Below, in pieces: positions 17,583-27,494 of a stretch of DNA of 64,000 nucleotides. A program made the translations under genes and the position numbers. Numbering within the stretch: the first letter of the stretch is position 1; each line of letters starts with the position of its first letter. This stretch comes from Anaerolineae bacterium (GTDB taxonomy: Bacteria; Chloroflexota; Anaerolineae; UBA3071): NCBI GenBank assembly GCA_029907105.1, contig JARYMM010000001.1, positions 119,276 to 183,275 on the forward strand. The letters are read 5' to 3'. The notes under the pieces were generated by a model that saw nothing but the letters and a program-made list of their open reading frames with translations, ran no database searches and was not told the origin of the DNA.

Positions 17583-18352
17583 ACCAGGATGACCTCAATG
17601 CCGCTGTCGCGCAAGGCCTTCACCATCTCCACAGGGGCATTCCTGTCGGTGACGACCCGCTGGAGGCGATCCGTGGGGGCGAAGGAGGCCACGGCCAGGT
17701 GCCCCCATTTGCTGGAGTCGACCACGGCGATCACCTCCTTGCAGGCCGCCACCAGGGCCCGCTTCATCTCCACTTCGAAGCTGTCCACATCGGTCAGACC
17801 CTCGTCAATGGTCAGGCCACGGGCGCCGAAGAAGCCCTTGCTGATGTTGAGCCGGGTCAGGCAGTCGTTTCCCAGGCTGCTGACCAGGGAGAAGGCCTCG
17901 CTGCGCAGGATGCCGCCCGGCATCACGACCGAGATGCCCGGCGCATCGGCCAGCTCGATGGCAATCATCAGGCCGTTGGTGACGACGGTCAGCTCGCGGC
18001 GGTCTTTGATCTGCTCAGCCACGGCCAGGGCGGAGGTGCTGGCATCCAGGGCGATGGCTTCGCCATCCTGCACCAGGGCCGCCGCCGCGGCGCCGATGCG
18101 CTGTTTTTCTTCTCTGTGAGCCAGTCGCCGCTGGGCGAACGCAGGCTCCGGTTCGATGACAGGCTCAGGGAGCACGGCCCCGCCGTGGGTGCGGGTGAGC
18201 AGTCCCCGTCGCTCCAGTTCGCTCAGGTCGGCGCGGGTGGTCACCGCCGAGACACCGAAGTGCTGGCTCAAATCGGTGACGGAGACCCGCTTCTGCTGGC
18301 GAAGCAGGATGAGGATTTCCTTTTGCCGTTCAAGGGCGGACAAAGAGGCCAT
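17579..18352 (-). CDS. DeoR-family transcriptional regulator of the rhamnose operon
   Basis: A 257-residue cytosolic regulator. The N-terminal winged helix (about 5-60) contains the DeoR signature VSVTDLSQHFGVSAVTTRADLSELE in two halves, and the C-terminal DeoRC sugar-phosphate sensor shows LDASTSALAVAEQI, TNGLMIA, GG near 150 and the VDSSKWG motif. DeoR proteins respond to phosphorylated sugars, so rhamnulose-1-phosphate is a sensible effector here. It is the first gene of the transporter operon, behind a strong promoter at 18401-18429, and so likely controls itself. The start at 18352 was chosen because GGGAG lies nine bases upstream; an upstream GTG/ATG extension is poorly conserved in character. 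Confidence 0.9.
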   Translation of the reverse strand: MASLSALERQKEILILLRQQKRVSVTDLSQHFGVSAVTTRADLSELERRGLLTRTHGGAVLPEPVIEPEPAFAQRRLAHREEKQRIGAAAAALVQDGEAIALDASTSALAVAEQIKDRRELTVVTNGLMIAIELADAPGISVVMPGGILRSEAFSLVSSLGNDCLTRLNISKGFFGARGLTIDEGLTDVDSFEVEMKRALVAACKEVIAVVDSSKWGHLAVASFAPTDRLQRVVTDRNAPVEMVKALRDSGIEVILV

Positions 18353-18400
18353 CAATGAGTTCTCCCGGGGTGTGCTTTCGTTTGTTTGGGAGTTTTTATC

Positions 18401-18429
18401 ATCATAGCACAACTCGCAAGTCTTGTCAA
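18401..18429 (-). promoter_or_regulatory. Sigma70-type promoter of the DeoR/rhamnose transporter operon
   Basis: On the minus strand a consensus TTGACA is followed after 17 bases by TATGAT, giving a start about 40 bases before the DeoR ATG. The -10 is preceded by TTGTGC, a sequence shared with the divergent IclR promoter. Together 18353-18621 form a divergent regulatory region. Confidence 0.85.
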
Positions 18430-18564
18430 GTTAAGCGAAGCCAATAGTAAGTGAAACGAAACCTACACTGTGCTTCTGGTGGCAAAGGGAGCAGATAGCC
18501 GACGGCGGCAGGCCCGCCGGCCAGAGGGGAGAGGCTGCCGGCAGGGAGTGCCTTGCCCTTCCAT

Positions 18565-18593
18565 TTGCCTCGAAACCGAAGTTGTGCTATACT
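18565..18593 (+). promoter_or_regulatory. Sigma70-type promoter of the IclR gene
   Basis: TTGCCT, a 17-base spacer and TATACT, with an extended TG before the -10. The expected transcript start near 18600 lies after the first possible ATG (18553), which is why the ATG at 18622 was preferred for the IclR gene. Confidence 0.8.
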
Positions 18594-18621
18594 AGCAACA
18601 TCGGTGCGCAAAGCGAACTCG

Positions 18622-19446
18622 ATGGCACACCTGGCAAAGGTCCTGGAGATGGCACAATCTGGCCCTTACCTGAAGACGGTTGATCGGGCGTTGCGGGTTC
18701 TGCTCCAGTTCAACGATGCCCATCCGGAGTGGAGCACCGGCGAACTGGCCGAGGTCCTGGGCCTGCACCGTAGCATCGTCTACCGTCTCCTCGCCACCCT
18801 TGAGCGCCGTGGGTTCCTCACCCAGGCCGACCAGCGCGGCCGCTTCCGCCTGGGGCTCAAGCTGGTCGAGCTGGGCAACGTGGTGCTGGCCAACCTGGAC
18901 CTGCGACAGGTGGCCCGTCCGAGCATGGCCCGGCTGGTGCGAGAGACCGGCGAATCGGCCTTCCTCACTGTCGTCAGCGGCGACGAGAGCGTCTGCGTGG
19001 ACAAGATTGAGAGCTCACAGGCCATCCGGGTGACGTTGTCCATCGGCGGGCGTTATCCGTTGCACGCTGGTGCTTCGAACAAAGTCCTCCTGGCTTACCT
19101 TCCTTCTGAGACCATTGATGAGCTCATTGCCAAGGGTCTGGAGGCTATCACCCCCGACACCATTACCGACCCGCTGCGGTTGAAGGAGGATCTGGCCAAC
19201 ATCCGCCAGCAGGGCTGGGCCTACAGCGTTGGCGAACTGACGCCCGGCGTGGCAGCGGTCGCCGTTCCTCTGTGGAACAGCAATGGCTCGCTGGTGGCTG
19301 CTCTGAGCATCGCCGGCCTGGCCTCCCAGTTCAGCGAGGATCGCTTGCCTTTGCTCATCAGCAAGACACGCCAGACCGCCGAGGAGATTTCCGCCCAGCT
19401 CCTGGCCTGGCATGGCACGTCAGCAGCAGAACAGCCCAACGAGTGA
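18622..19446 (+). CDS. IclR-family transcriptional regulator
   Basis: A 274-residue regulator with an N-terminal winged helix-turn-helix (about 20-80: ALRVLLQFNDAHPEWSTGELAEVLGLHRSIVYRLL) and a C-terminal IclR effector domain (GRYPLHAGASNKVLLAYLP, GWAYSVGELTPGVAAVAVPL). IclR proteins usually sense small organic acids or aromatic compounds and control adjacent catabolic genes. It is divergent from the rhamnose operon and stands 205 bases upstream of a peptide-type ABC operon on the same strand, which makes the latter its likely target. The start is set by the promoter at 18565-18593. Confidence 0.9.
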   Translation: MAHLAKVLEMAQSGPYLKTVDRALRVLLQFNDAHPEWSTGELAEVLGLHRSIVYRLLATLERRGFLTQADQRGRFRLGLKLVELGNVVLANLDLRQVARPSMARLVRETGESAFLTVVSGDESVCVDKIESSQAIRVTLSIGGRYPLHAGASNKVLLAYLPSETIDELIAKGLEAITPDTITDPLRLKEDLANIRQQGWAYSVGELTPGVAAVAVPLWNSNGSLVAALSIAGLASQFSEDRLPLLISKTRQTAEEISAQLLAWHGTSAAEQPNE

Positions 19447-19563
19447 CCCTGACGAGGCGTGAACATGTGCGACATCGGCCTGTTGAGAGGCCACCCGCCG
19501 GGAATGCCTCGTCCCTGCAAGCGGGCCTTTCGGCTACGGCCGGCGAAACGGATCGTGCTCTGA

Positions 19564-19578
19564 CAGAAAGGGGGGATG
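19564..19578 (+). promoter_or_regulatory. Shared leader motif upstream of substrate-binding gene 1
   Basis: The 15-base sequence CAGAAAGGGGGGATG occurs here, 74 bases before the start of the first substrate-binding protein, and again at 29609-29623, 79 bases before the second. It could be an operator, a leader-peptide start or a remnant of duplication. Confidence 0.5.
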
Positions 19579-19651
19579 TCAACAGCCATACGAACATCTC
19601 GCTTGTGTCGGCTCCCATTCGCACAAACTGCACCAAGAAGGAGGATGAATC

Positions 19652-21289
19652 ATGAGAGGCAAATTTCAGATATTCGCCCTGCTGAGCCTGTTGGTCGTGC
19701 CGGTTCTGCTGTTGGCCCAGTGCGCGCCGGCAGCTCCCCCGGCTCCCACCGAAGCCCCGCCCACGCCCGTGGAGGTGCCACCCACGCCCGTGCCTCCGCC
19801 GCCCAAGGAGAACGTCGCCGTCTATGCCCATGTCACCACCTTCCCGGACATTGATCCCAGCGTCAGCTTCTCCAACGACTCGGCGGTGACCTCCAATGCC
19901 TATGAGACGCTGGTCTGGTACAACCCGCCGGGCAGCGCGGAGGTCCTGCGGCCAGGGCTGGCCGAACGCTGGGAGTCCAACGCCGACGCCACCGAATGGA
20001 CCTTCACCCTGCGCCAGGGGGTCAAGTTCCACGACGGCACCGAGCTCAACGCCGAGGCGGTCAAACAGGCCATCGGGCGCACGATGAGCCTGGGGCTGGG
20101 CGCGGCCTACATCTGGGATCCGGTGGAGGAGATCATCGCCGTAGACGATTACACCGTCCAGTTCAAGCTGAAGTATCCGGCGCCGCTGGACCTCATCGCC
20201 GCTTCCGGCTACGGTGCCTGGATTTTCAGCCCGGCCTGTGTCGAGGCGCAGGGGGAGAAGGCCAGCGAATGGTTCAACGAGGGCCACGACTGTGGCAGCG
20301 GCCCCTACATGGTCGAGAGCTACGAACGGGGCCAGCGCTTGATCATGAAGAAGTTCGCCGACTACTGGGGCGGCTGGCAGCCCGGCCAGTTCGACCGCGT
20401 CGTCTTCGAAGTGGTGGAGGATCCCGTCGTGCGCCAGCAGATGATCGAGGCTGGCGAGGCCGACGTGACCTATGAGCTGCCTCGCGAGAACCTGGATAGC
20501 CTGGATGCCCGTCCCGATGTCACCGTGTACACCAACCCCAGCTTCCAGAACCTGGTGGGGCTGTTCAACGTGCGCAAGCCGCCGCTGGATAACCCCAAGG
20601 TGCGCCAGGCCCTCTCCTATGCCTTCCCCTACCAGCAGTTCATCGAGAGCGTGATGGAGGGCTACGCCGTGCAGGCCCACGGCCCGGTGCCCACCGGCAT
20701 GTGGGGCTATAGCAAAGACCTCTTCCAGTACTCCTACGATCTGGACAAGGCCAAAGCGCTGCTCGCCGAAGCCGGCTATCCCGATGGCGGCTTCGAGTTG
20801 CTCTTCACCTACGCCACCGGAGACATGGACGAGCAGCAGGTGGGCGAGCTGTGGAAGGCGGAGCTGGCCAGGCTGAACATCAACCTGACCGTGCAGGGCA
20901 TGGCCTGGGAGGCGCAGTGGGACCTGGCCAAGTCCGACCCGATGAAGGCGCAGGACGTGTTCGTCATGTACTGGTGGCCGGACTATGTCTCGCCGTACAG
21001 TTTCCTCTTCAACATGTTCCACTGCGAAGAGGAAATCCTCTTCAACCTGGGTTACTACTGCAACCCGACGTTCGACGAGATGATTGACCGGGCCAACGAG
21101 CTTTCGGGCAGCGACCGGGCGGAGGCGGAACGGTTGTTCATCGAGGCCCAGAAGATACTCATCGAGGACGCCGCGTCCATGTTCTTCTACGACGTGGCCA
21201 ACACCCACATCCTGCGCTCGGACATCAAGGGCTACGTGGACAACCCGGCCTATCCGCACGTGGTCTTCTTCTACCAGTTGTCGCGGTAA
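19652..21289 (+). CDS. ABC transporter substrate-binding lipoprotein, family 5 (copy 1)
   Basis: A 545-residue extracytoplasmic solute-binding protein of the peptide/opine/nickel class (SBP_bac_5). The signal ends in lipobox LLAQC with Cys24, followed by a Pro/Thr/Glu-rich spacer to about residue 50. The core has the family signature LAERWESNADATEWTFTLR then QGVKFHDGTELNAEAVK, and KKFADYWGGW. It delivers a peptide-like or heterocyclic solute to the permease pair DppB/DppC encoded downstream. AAGGAGG stands 8 bases before the ATG. A strong hairpin follows the gene and may lift its expression over the rest. It is about the same architecture as the second receptor at 29702 but clearly diverged from it. 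Confidence 0.93.
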   Translation: MRGKFQIFALLSLLVVPVLLLAQCAPAAPPAPTEAPPTPVEVPPTPVPPPPKENVAVYAHVTTFPDIDPSVSFSNDSAVTSNAYETLVWYNPPGSAEVLRPGLAERWESNADATEWTFTLRQGVKFHDGTELNAEAVKQAIGRTMSLGLGAAYIWDPVEEIIAVDDYTVQFKLKYPAPLDLIAASGYGAWIFSPACVEAQGEKASEWFNEGHDCGSGPYMVESYERGQRLIMKKFADYWGGWQPGQFDRVVFEVVEDPVVRQQMIEAGEADVTYELPRENLDSLDARPDVTVYTNPSFQNLVGLFNVRKPPLDNPKVRQALSYAFPYQQFIESVMEGYAVQAHGPVPTGMWGYSKDLFQYSYDLDKAKALLAEAGYPDGGFELLFTYATGDMDEQQVGELWKAELARLNINLTVQGMAWEAQWDLAKSDPMKAQDVFVMYWWPDYVSPYSFLFNMFHCEEEILFNLGYYCNPTFDEMIDRANELSGSDRAEAERLFIEAQKILIEDAASMFFYDVANTHILRSDIKGYVDNPAYPHVVFFYQLSR

Positions 21290-21312
21290 CCACCTCACCC
21301 ATCCCTACCCAA

Positions 21313-21353
21313 CCCTCTCCTTCCCTCTCCGCAACGGAGAGGGAAGGGGAGGG
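21313..21353 (+). terminator. Hairpin between substrate-binding gene and permease
   Basis: A 13-bp perfect stem (CCTTCCCTCTCCG / CGGAGAGGGAAGG, loop CAA) that extends to about 19 bp with one G-T pair. There is no T-run, so it probably stabilises the upstream mRNA or attenuates rather than terminates. The analogous position in the second operon also has a hairpin. Confidence 0.55.
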
Positions 21354-21379
21354 CAAGGGAGGGGTTAGGAGAGGTAAAG

Positions 21380-22402
21380 ATGAGAAGGTGGGAATACGTC
21401 ATCCGACGGCTGGCGTTGGCCGTGCTGGTGCTGGTAAGCGTCTCGGTGATCACTTTCCTCATCGCCCGCGTCGTGCCTTCTGATCCGGCGGCGGCCTGGG
21501 TGGGCCCGCGACCGACCCCGGAGCAGATCGCTCAGGCCCGCCGCGAGCTGGGGCTGGATAAGCCGTTGTACGTCCAGTACCTGCGCTATGTGCGCGCCTT
21601 GCTGCGCGGCGACCTGGGCGTCTCGGTCAAGACCCACCAGCCCATCCTGCGCGACCTGAAGACCTACCTGCCGGCCACGATGGAGCTGGTGCTCTTCGGC
21701 ATGCTCATGGCCATCACCATCGGCATCCCCCTGGGTGTGCTGTCCGGCGCCAAACGCAACGGCCTGCTCGATCACAGCAGCCGGCTGGTGGCCATCGCCG
21801 GCGTCTCCATGCCCACCTTCTGGCTGGGATTGCTCCTGCAACTTCTCTTCTTCGGCAAGCTGGGATGGCTGCCTCTGGGCGGACGGGTGGATCGCAGCAT
21901 ATCCCTCTACAATCCGGTGCAGCAGATCACGGGCTTCTATCTGGTGGACACGGTGCTCACCGGCAACTGGGTCGCCCTGAAGGACAGCCTGGTGCACCTC
22001 ATCCTGCCTGCTTTCACACTGGCCACCTATGCCATCGGGCTGACCATCCGCATGACCCGTTCGACGATGATCGAGGTGCTGGAGGAGAAGTACATCGTCG
22101 CCGCCCGCGCTGCTGGCCTGCCGGAACGCACCATTCTCTTCCGGCTGGCCTTGAAAAACGCCATCATCCCCACACTGACCGTCCTGGGGCTCTCCTTCGT
22201 CTACTCGCTGACCGGGGCCATCCTGGTGGAGGTGATCTTCTCCTGGCCCGGCCTGGGCACCTACGTCACCAATGCCATCCTCAACGTGGACTTCCCGGTC
22301 ATCATGGCTGTCACGCTGGTGGTCACGGTGTTCTACGTCTTTATCAACCTCTTTCTCGATCTCTTGCAGGCCGCCCTCGATCCGCGGGTGACGCTGGGGT
22401 AG
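21380..22402 (+). CDS. ABC transporter permease, DppB type
   Basis: A 340-residue inner-membrane permease with six predicted segments. The N-terminal segment with RLALAVLVLVSVSVITFLIARVVP, the periplasmic loop starting DPAAAWVGPRPT, and the cytoplasmic coupling motif with EEKYIVAARAAGLPERTI identify the DppB/OppB family. GGAGAGG precedes the start. It forms the channel with the DppC-type protein at 23344. A racemase gene is inserted between the two permeases, which is unusual for such operons. Confidence 0.93.
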   Translation: MRRWEYVIRRLALAVLVLVSVSVITFLIARVVPSDPAAAWVGPRPTPEQIAQARRELGLDKPLYVQYLRYVRALLRGDLGVSVKTHQPILRDLKTYLPATMELVLFGMLMAITIGIPLGVLSGAKRNGLLDHSSRLVAIAGVSMPTFWLGLLLQLLFFGKLGWLPLGGRVDRSISLYNPVQQITGFYLVDTVLTGNWVALKDSLVHLILPAFTLATYAIGLTIRMTRSTMIEVLEEKYIVAARAAGLPERTILFRLALKNAIIPTLTVLGLSFVYSLTGAILVEVIFSWPGLGTYVTNAILNVDFPVIMAVTLVVTVFYVFINLFLDLLQAALDPRVTLG

Positions 22403-22410
22403 CTGTGAAA

Positions 22411-22472
22411 TGCGGAATGCGGATTGCGGATTGCGGAATGGCCGAATGTGGAATATTCCGCAATCCACAATC
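22411..22472. repeat. GCGGAATGCGGATTGC repeat, copy 1
   Basis: Tandem GCGGAATGC/GCGGATTGC units followed by the reverse-complement theme ATTCCGCAATCCACAAT. The same words occur at 37761-37796, where they run into a gene start. Confidence 0.7.
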
Positions 22473-22503
22473 TGTGTTCGGCGATGGAAGGGAGGACTGA
22501 ACC

Positions 22504-23238
22504 GTGCAGATTCGCGTTGTTGTTCCCATCATTGGTCAACAGTGGGCCGAGGAAGCAGAGAAGGCCTACGGCGAGCTGGCCCGGCCGGGCACCGTGGTCA
22601 GCGCCATGGCCATCGAAAAGGGGCCGGCTTCCATCGAGACCCACCGCGACGAGGCCCTGGCTGTCCCCGGCGTGCTGTTCGAGGTGCAGAAAGCGGAGCA
22701 GCAGGGGGTGGACGCGGTGGTCATTGACTGCATGGGCGACCCCGGGCTGGAGGCAGCGCGGGAGCTGGTCTCCATCCCCGTGGTCGGCCCGGCCCAGGCG
22801 GCCATGCACCTGGCGGCGGCCCTGGCCCACCGCTTCTCCATCATCACCGTCCTGGAACAGACCATCCCTGTAGTGGAGGAGCAGGTTGTCCGCTATGGCC
22901 TGGCGGGGAGGCTGGCTTCGGTGCGCGCCGTGAACATCCCCGTGCTGGAAATCAAGGGGGACAAAGAGCGGGTGGCAGCGGCGCTGGTCGAGGAAGGGCT
23001 GCGGGCAGTGCGGGAGGATGGCGCACACCTCATCATCCCCGGCTGCACGGGCATGATCGGCCTGGCCCGACGGGTGCAGGAGGGTTTGGCGGAGCGAGGC
23101 TGCCCGGTGCCGGTCATCGAGCCGCCCTGGGCAGCCCTCAAGCTGGCCGAGAGCCTGGTGGACATGGGGCTTTCGCACAGCAAACGGACGTATCCGGCAC
23201 CGCCGGACAAGGAGATTGTCGGCTACGAGTTCTTCTGA
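22504..23238 (+). CDS. Asp/Glu/hydantoin racemase family protein
   Basis: A 244-residue member of the Asp/Glu racemase superfamily, closest in style to hydantoin racemases. Both catalytic cysteines are present: Cys76 in VVIDCMGDPG and Cys181 in IIPGCTGM, spaced as in two-base (Cys/Cys) racemases. It would interconvert stereoisomers of a hydantoin or related amino acid derivative in the cytosol. The GTG start has GGAGG eight bases upstream. It lies within the ABC operon between the dppB- and dppC-type genes, implying that the imported solute is chiral and must be epimerised before breakdown. The exact substrate is unknown. Confidence 0.85.
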   Translation: MQIRVVVPIIGQQWAEEAEKAYGELARPGTVVSAMAIEKGPASIETHRDEALAVPGVLFEVQKAEQQGVDAVVIDCMGDPGLEAARELVSIPVVGPAQAAMHLAAALAHRFSIITVLEQTIPVVEEQVVRYGLAGRLASVRAVNIPVLEIKGDKERVAAALVEEGLRAVREDGAHLIIPGCTGMIGLARRVQEGLAERGCPVPVIEPPWAALKLAESLVDMGLSHSKRTYPAPPDKEIVGYEFF

Positions 23239-23302
23239 GTTCCCCCAAGTTCCGCCGAGTTCCCACGCAAGCTCTGAGGAACTCAGGGGAACTCGGGGGA
23301 AC
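23237..23302. repeat. GAGTTCCCC inverted repeat
   Basis: GAGTTCCCCCAAGTTCC... on the left and GGAACTCAGGGGAACTCGG on the right are reverse complements and overlap the racemase stop codon. Downstream, the 14-base unit GACCAAGGACCACC is directly repeated at 23315-23328 and 23330-23343; the second copy supplies the ribosome-binding site (AAGGA) of the next gene. Confidence 0.7.
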
Positions 23303-23343
23303 CCGGGATTGCTCGACCAAGGACCACCTGACCAAGGACCACC

Positions 23344-24255
23344 ATGACCACGATAGCAGAGCGTTGGTTCGGAGATTGGGCACGGCGCAGGCGATCGCGG
23401 CTGGAGGAATACGGCCTGATGGTGCGCGCCTTCCGCCGCGACTGGCTGGCCGTCCTCAGCCTGCTGGTCATCCTGGCCTTCGTCCTGGGGGCGCTCTTCG
23501 CCCCTCACCTGACGCCTTACCCGGAGGAGGGGCGGGGCGAGCCCAACATCGTCAACAAGTTCCTGCCCCCGGGCCCGGGCCATCCCCTGGGCACCGATAA
23601 CCTGGGGCGGGACCTGTTGGCGCGTGTCCTCTTCGGCGGGCGCAGTTCCCTGAGCATTGGCTTTCTGGTGGTGGTCATCGCCGTGACCATCGGCACGCCT
23701 CTGGGGGCGATCGCCGGCACCTTCGGCGGCTGGGTGGACGAGACCATCATGCGCATCACCGACATGTTCCTGGCCTTCCCGCCGTTGCTCCTGGCCATCG
23801 CCATCGCCGCTGCTTTGGGGCCCAGCTTCACCAACGCCATGGTCGCCATCGCTTTCACCTGGTGGCCCTGGTACACCCGCCTGGTGCGCGCTCAGACCGT
23901 CTCCTTGCGCGAGCGGTCGTTCATCGAGGCGGCGCGGGGGATGGGCGTCGGCAGCCGTGCCATTATCCTGCGCCATATCTTCCCCAACGTGACGACGCCG
24001 GTTCTGGTGCAGGCCACGATGGACATCGGCTCGGCCATCCTGACCGGCGCGGCGATGAGCTTCATCGGCCTGGGCGCTCAGCCCCCCACTCCCGACTGGG
24101 GCCAGATGGTCTCCCAGGGCCGCATTTATTTCATGAACCAGCCCTGGTTCGCCACCTACCCCGGCCTGGCCATCTTCCTGGTTACCCTGGCCTTCAACCT
24201 GCTGGGCGATACGGTGCGCGATGTGGCCGATCCCCGCACGCGGAGGGTGGCCTGA
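23344..24255 (+). CDS. ABC transporter permease, DppC type
   Basis: A 303-residue inner-membrane permease. Features of the DppC/OppC family are the N-terminal helix preceded by a basic, amphipathic stretch (OppC_N), HPLGTDNLGRDLLARVLFGGRSSL in two parts, and the EAA-type coupling segment EAARGMGVGSRAIILRHIFPN. The ATG has AAGGA five bases upstream within a duplicated 14-base unit. Its TGA stop overlaps the ATG of the ATPase gene by one base, so translation is coupled. Confidence 0.93.
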   Translation: MTTIAERWFGDWARRRRSRLEEYGLMVRAFRRDWLAVLSLLVILAFVLGALFAPHLTPYPEEGRGEPNIVNKFLPPGPGHPLGTDNLGRDLLARVLFGGRSSLSIGFLVVVIAVTIGTPLGAIAGTFGGWVDETIMRITDMFLAFPPLLLAIAIAAALGPSFTNAMVAIAFTWWPWYTRLVRAQTVSLRERSFIEAARGMGVGSRAIILRHIFPNVTTPVLVQATMDIGSAILTGAAMSFIGLGAQPPTPDWGQMVSQGRIYFMNQPWFATYPGLAIFLVTLAFNLLGDTVRDVADPRTRRVA

Positions 24256-25249
24256 TGGCTGATGTCCTGGTCTGCGTGGAGAACCTGCACGTGCGCTTCC
24301 GCACCTATGCCGGGGTCGTGCATGCCGTCAATGGCGTGAGCTTCGACATCCGGCGGGGGGAGACCTTCGGCCTGGTGGGCGAGACGGGCTGTGGCAAGTC
24401 GGTGACCGGCCTCTCGCTGCTGCGGCTGGTGCCGCCGCCGGGGGAGATTGCCGCCGGGCGTATCCTCTTCAATGGCGAGGATTTGCTGGCCAAAAGCGAG
24501 GCCGAGATGCAGCGCATCCGCGGGCGGCGCATCGCCATGGTCTTCCAGGACCCGGCGGCTACCCTCAACCCCGTCTTCTCGGTGGGCGAACAGATCATGG
24601 GCATCATTCGCCACCATCAGGCCGTGGGGCGGGACGGGGCGCGGCGGCGGGCTATGGAAATGCTGGAGGCTGTGGGCTTGCCGGAGCCGGAGCGGCTGCT
24701 GCGGGCCTATCCCCACGAGCTCAGCGGGGGCATGCAGCAGCGGGTGATGATCGCCATGGCCCTCTCCTCGGGGGCGGAGCTGCTCATTGCCGACGAGCCC
24801 ACCACGGCCCTGGATGTGACCATCCAGGCGCAGATTTTGGCGCTGCTGGTGGAACTGCAGAGGAGCCGCAGGCTGTCTATCCTGCTGATCACTCACAATC
24901 TGGGGGTAGTGGCCGAGACGTGCGAGCGGGTAGGGGTGCTCTACGCCGGCCATCTGGTGGAAGTGGGGCGCACGCCCGACGTGTTTCAGGCCATGAAGCA
25001 TCCCTACACCCAGGCCCTGCTGGCGGCCATCCCCCGGCCGGGCAGCCACGGCCAACCGCTGCCGGCCATCCCGGGCACGGTGCCCAGCGGGCTGGAGCGC
25101 ATTCCGGGCTGCGCCTTCCACCCTCGCTGCCCTTTCGTCATGGACGTCTGCCGGGCGGAGAAACCGCCCCTGGTGAGCGTGGGCGAGGAGCACACGGTAG
25201 CGTGTTATTTGTACCCTCAAGGTGACTGTCACCTTCACGGAGCGAGAGC

Positions 25250-25253
<4 letters not shown>
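24255..25253 (+). CDS. ABC transporter ATP-binding protein, DppD type
   Basis: A 332-residue ATPase with Walker A GETGCGKS at 42-49, signature LSGGMQQR near 155, Walker [13 protein letters not shown] and a C-terminal oligopeptide-transporter extension with four cysteines ([11 protein letters not shown]...VCRAEKPPL...VACYLYP), which in this family often carries a [4Fe-4S] cluster. The last residues ([11 protein letters not shown]) are encoded by a small palindromic repeat (25219-25235) and look acquired. It pairs with the DppF-type ATPase, whose ATG overlaps its stop by four bases. Confidence 0.93.
25219..25235. repeat. AAGGTGACTGTCACCTT palindrome inside the dppD-type gene
   Basis: A 17-base near-perfect palindrome within the last codons of the ATPase gene. 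Two further copies of the same theme (CAGGTGACxGTCACCTG) stand in tandem at 63831-63865. Confidence 0.65.
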
Positions 25254-26209
<956 letters not shown>

Positions 26210-26227
<18 letters not shown>

Positions 26228-26288
26228 TGCGTGATCCGTGATGCGTGATCCGTGAGCAGTTCTCACGCATCACGCATTACGCATCACG
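26210..26288. repeat. GTGATGCGTGATCC tandem repeat with inverted arm
   Basis: Three 14-base units (26210-26251) and a complementary arm CTCACGCATCACGCATTACGC (about 26263-26288). The structure can fold into a hairpin after the ATPase gene. The same word GTGATGCGTGA also ends the aminopeptidase-like gene at 36589. Confidence 0.75.
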
Positions 26289-26332
26289 AAATGAAGCAAC
26301 ACTGAGGACAACATCTACGAAGGAGACAACTC

Positions 26333-27460
26333 ATGCCACGCGGCGCACTACAAAACCGACAGGATTGCGAAGACTTCATCCGCGGCTGCCTGTTCATGGG
26401 CACCGGCGGCGGAGGCGGCATCGAATGGGGCATGGAGATGCTCACCGCCGCCCTGGACGAGGGGCTGTCCATCGAGTGGGTGGACGTCTCGGAGATCCCT
26501 GACGACGCCTGGACGTGCACACCCTACGGGATGGGCTCCATCGCCCCGCCCTCGGCGGAGACCCTGGCCCAGATCGAGCGGCTGGGCCTGGTGGACAGGC
26601 TGGGCCACCGGGCCATGGAGGTTGCCGTGCAGGAGCTGGGCCGCTACGCCGGGGTGGAGATCGGGGCCATCGTGCCTTCGGAGCTGGGGGCGGGCAACAC
26701 GCCGGCGCCGCTCATCACCGGCGTGCGCCTGGGCATCCCCGTGGTGGACGGCGACTACGCCGGCCGGGCCATCCCCGAGGAGATGCAGGGCATGCCCTAC
26801 CTCTACGGCAAAAACAGCTTCCCGCTGGCCAGCGTGGACCGCTGGGGCAACGTGGTCATCCTCAAGGAGGCCTGCAGCCCGCACATGCTGGAGCGCATCG
26901 GCAAGATGCTGGCCGTGGCCGCCTTCGGCACGTGCACCATCGCCGCCACCCTGCTCAGCGGGCGGGAGATGAAGGAGATCATCGTGCCCGGCACGCTCAC
27001 CAGGTGCCTGCACCTGGGGCGGGCCATCCGCCAGGCGCGGGAGCGGGGCGACGACCCCGTTCAGGCGGCCATCGAACACACCGGCGGCTGGCTGCTGTTC
27101 GAGGGCGAGGTGACCGGCAAGGAGTGGGAGGACCGCGAGGGCTACATGATCGGCACCACCCACATCAAGGGCACGGGGAGGTTTGCCGGTCACGGCCTCG
27201 ACGTGTGGTTCAAGAACGAGAACCACGTCTCCTGGCTGGATGGCCAGCCCTACGTGTGCAGCCCAGACCTGGTGACCATCGTGGACCAGGAGACGGGCGA
27301 GGGGTTCACCAACACGGTGATTGACGCCGGCCACCGCGTGGCGGTGATCGGCATCAAGGGGCTGGAGGCGTTCCGGTCGGAGCGGGGATTGGCTGCCGCC
27401 GGGCCGCGCTACTTCGGCTTCGGCGTGGATTACGTGCCCATCGAGGAGATCGTGGGGTAG
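26333..27460 (+). CDS. DUF917 family protein (copy 1)
   Basis: A 375-residue DUF917 protein. The N-terminal glycine-rich FMGTGGGGGIEWGMEML motif and the central segment GAGNTPAPLITGVRLGIPVVDGDYAGRAIPE are diagnostic. Pfam, as I recall, now names this domain after S-methyl thiohydantoin desulfurase, an enzyme acting on a hydantoin-like ring. That fits a hydantoin-racemase-like protein in the same operon. Conserved acidic residues (DGDYAGR) and Cys/His residues may form a metal or catalytic site. AAGGAG is seven bases before the ATG. A second, diverged DUF917 gene lies at 37804. Substrate not known. Confidence 0.85.
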   Translation: MPRGALQNRQDCEDFIRGCLFMGTGGGGGIEWGMEMLTAALDEGLSIEWVDVSEIPDDAWTCTPYGMGSIAPPSAETLAQIERLGLVDRLGHRAMEVAVQELGRYAGVEIGAIVPSELGAGNTPAPLITGVRLGIPVVDGDYAGRAIPEEMQGMPYLYGKNSFPLASVDRWGNVVILKEACSPHMLERIGKMLAVAAFGTCTIAATLLSGREMKEIIVPGTLTRCLHLGRAIRQARERGDDPVQAAIEHTGGWLLFEGEVTGKEWEDREGYMIGTTHIKGTGRFAGHGLDVWFKNENHVSWLDGQPYVCSPDLVTIVDQETGEGFTNTVIDAGHRVAVIGIKGLEAFRSERGLAAAGPRYFGFGVDYVPIEEIVG

Positions 27461-27494
27461 GGGCGACCCTTGCGGTTGCACGGGAGAATGGATC

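Noticed and set aside
18553-18621. Longer IclR protein starting at 18553
   Set aside because: The strong promoter at 18565-18593 would start transcription after this ATG, and the extra residues show no family similarity.
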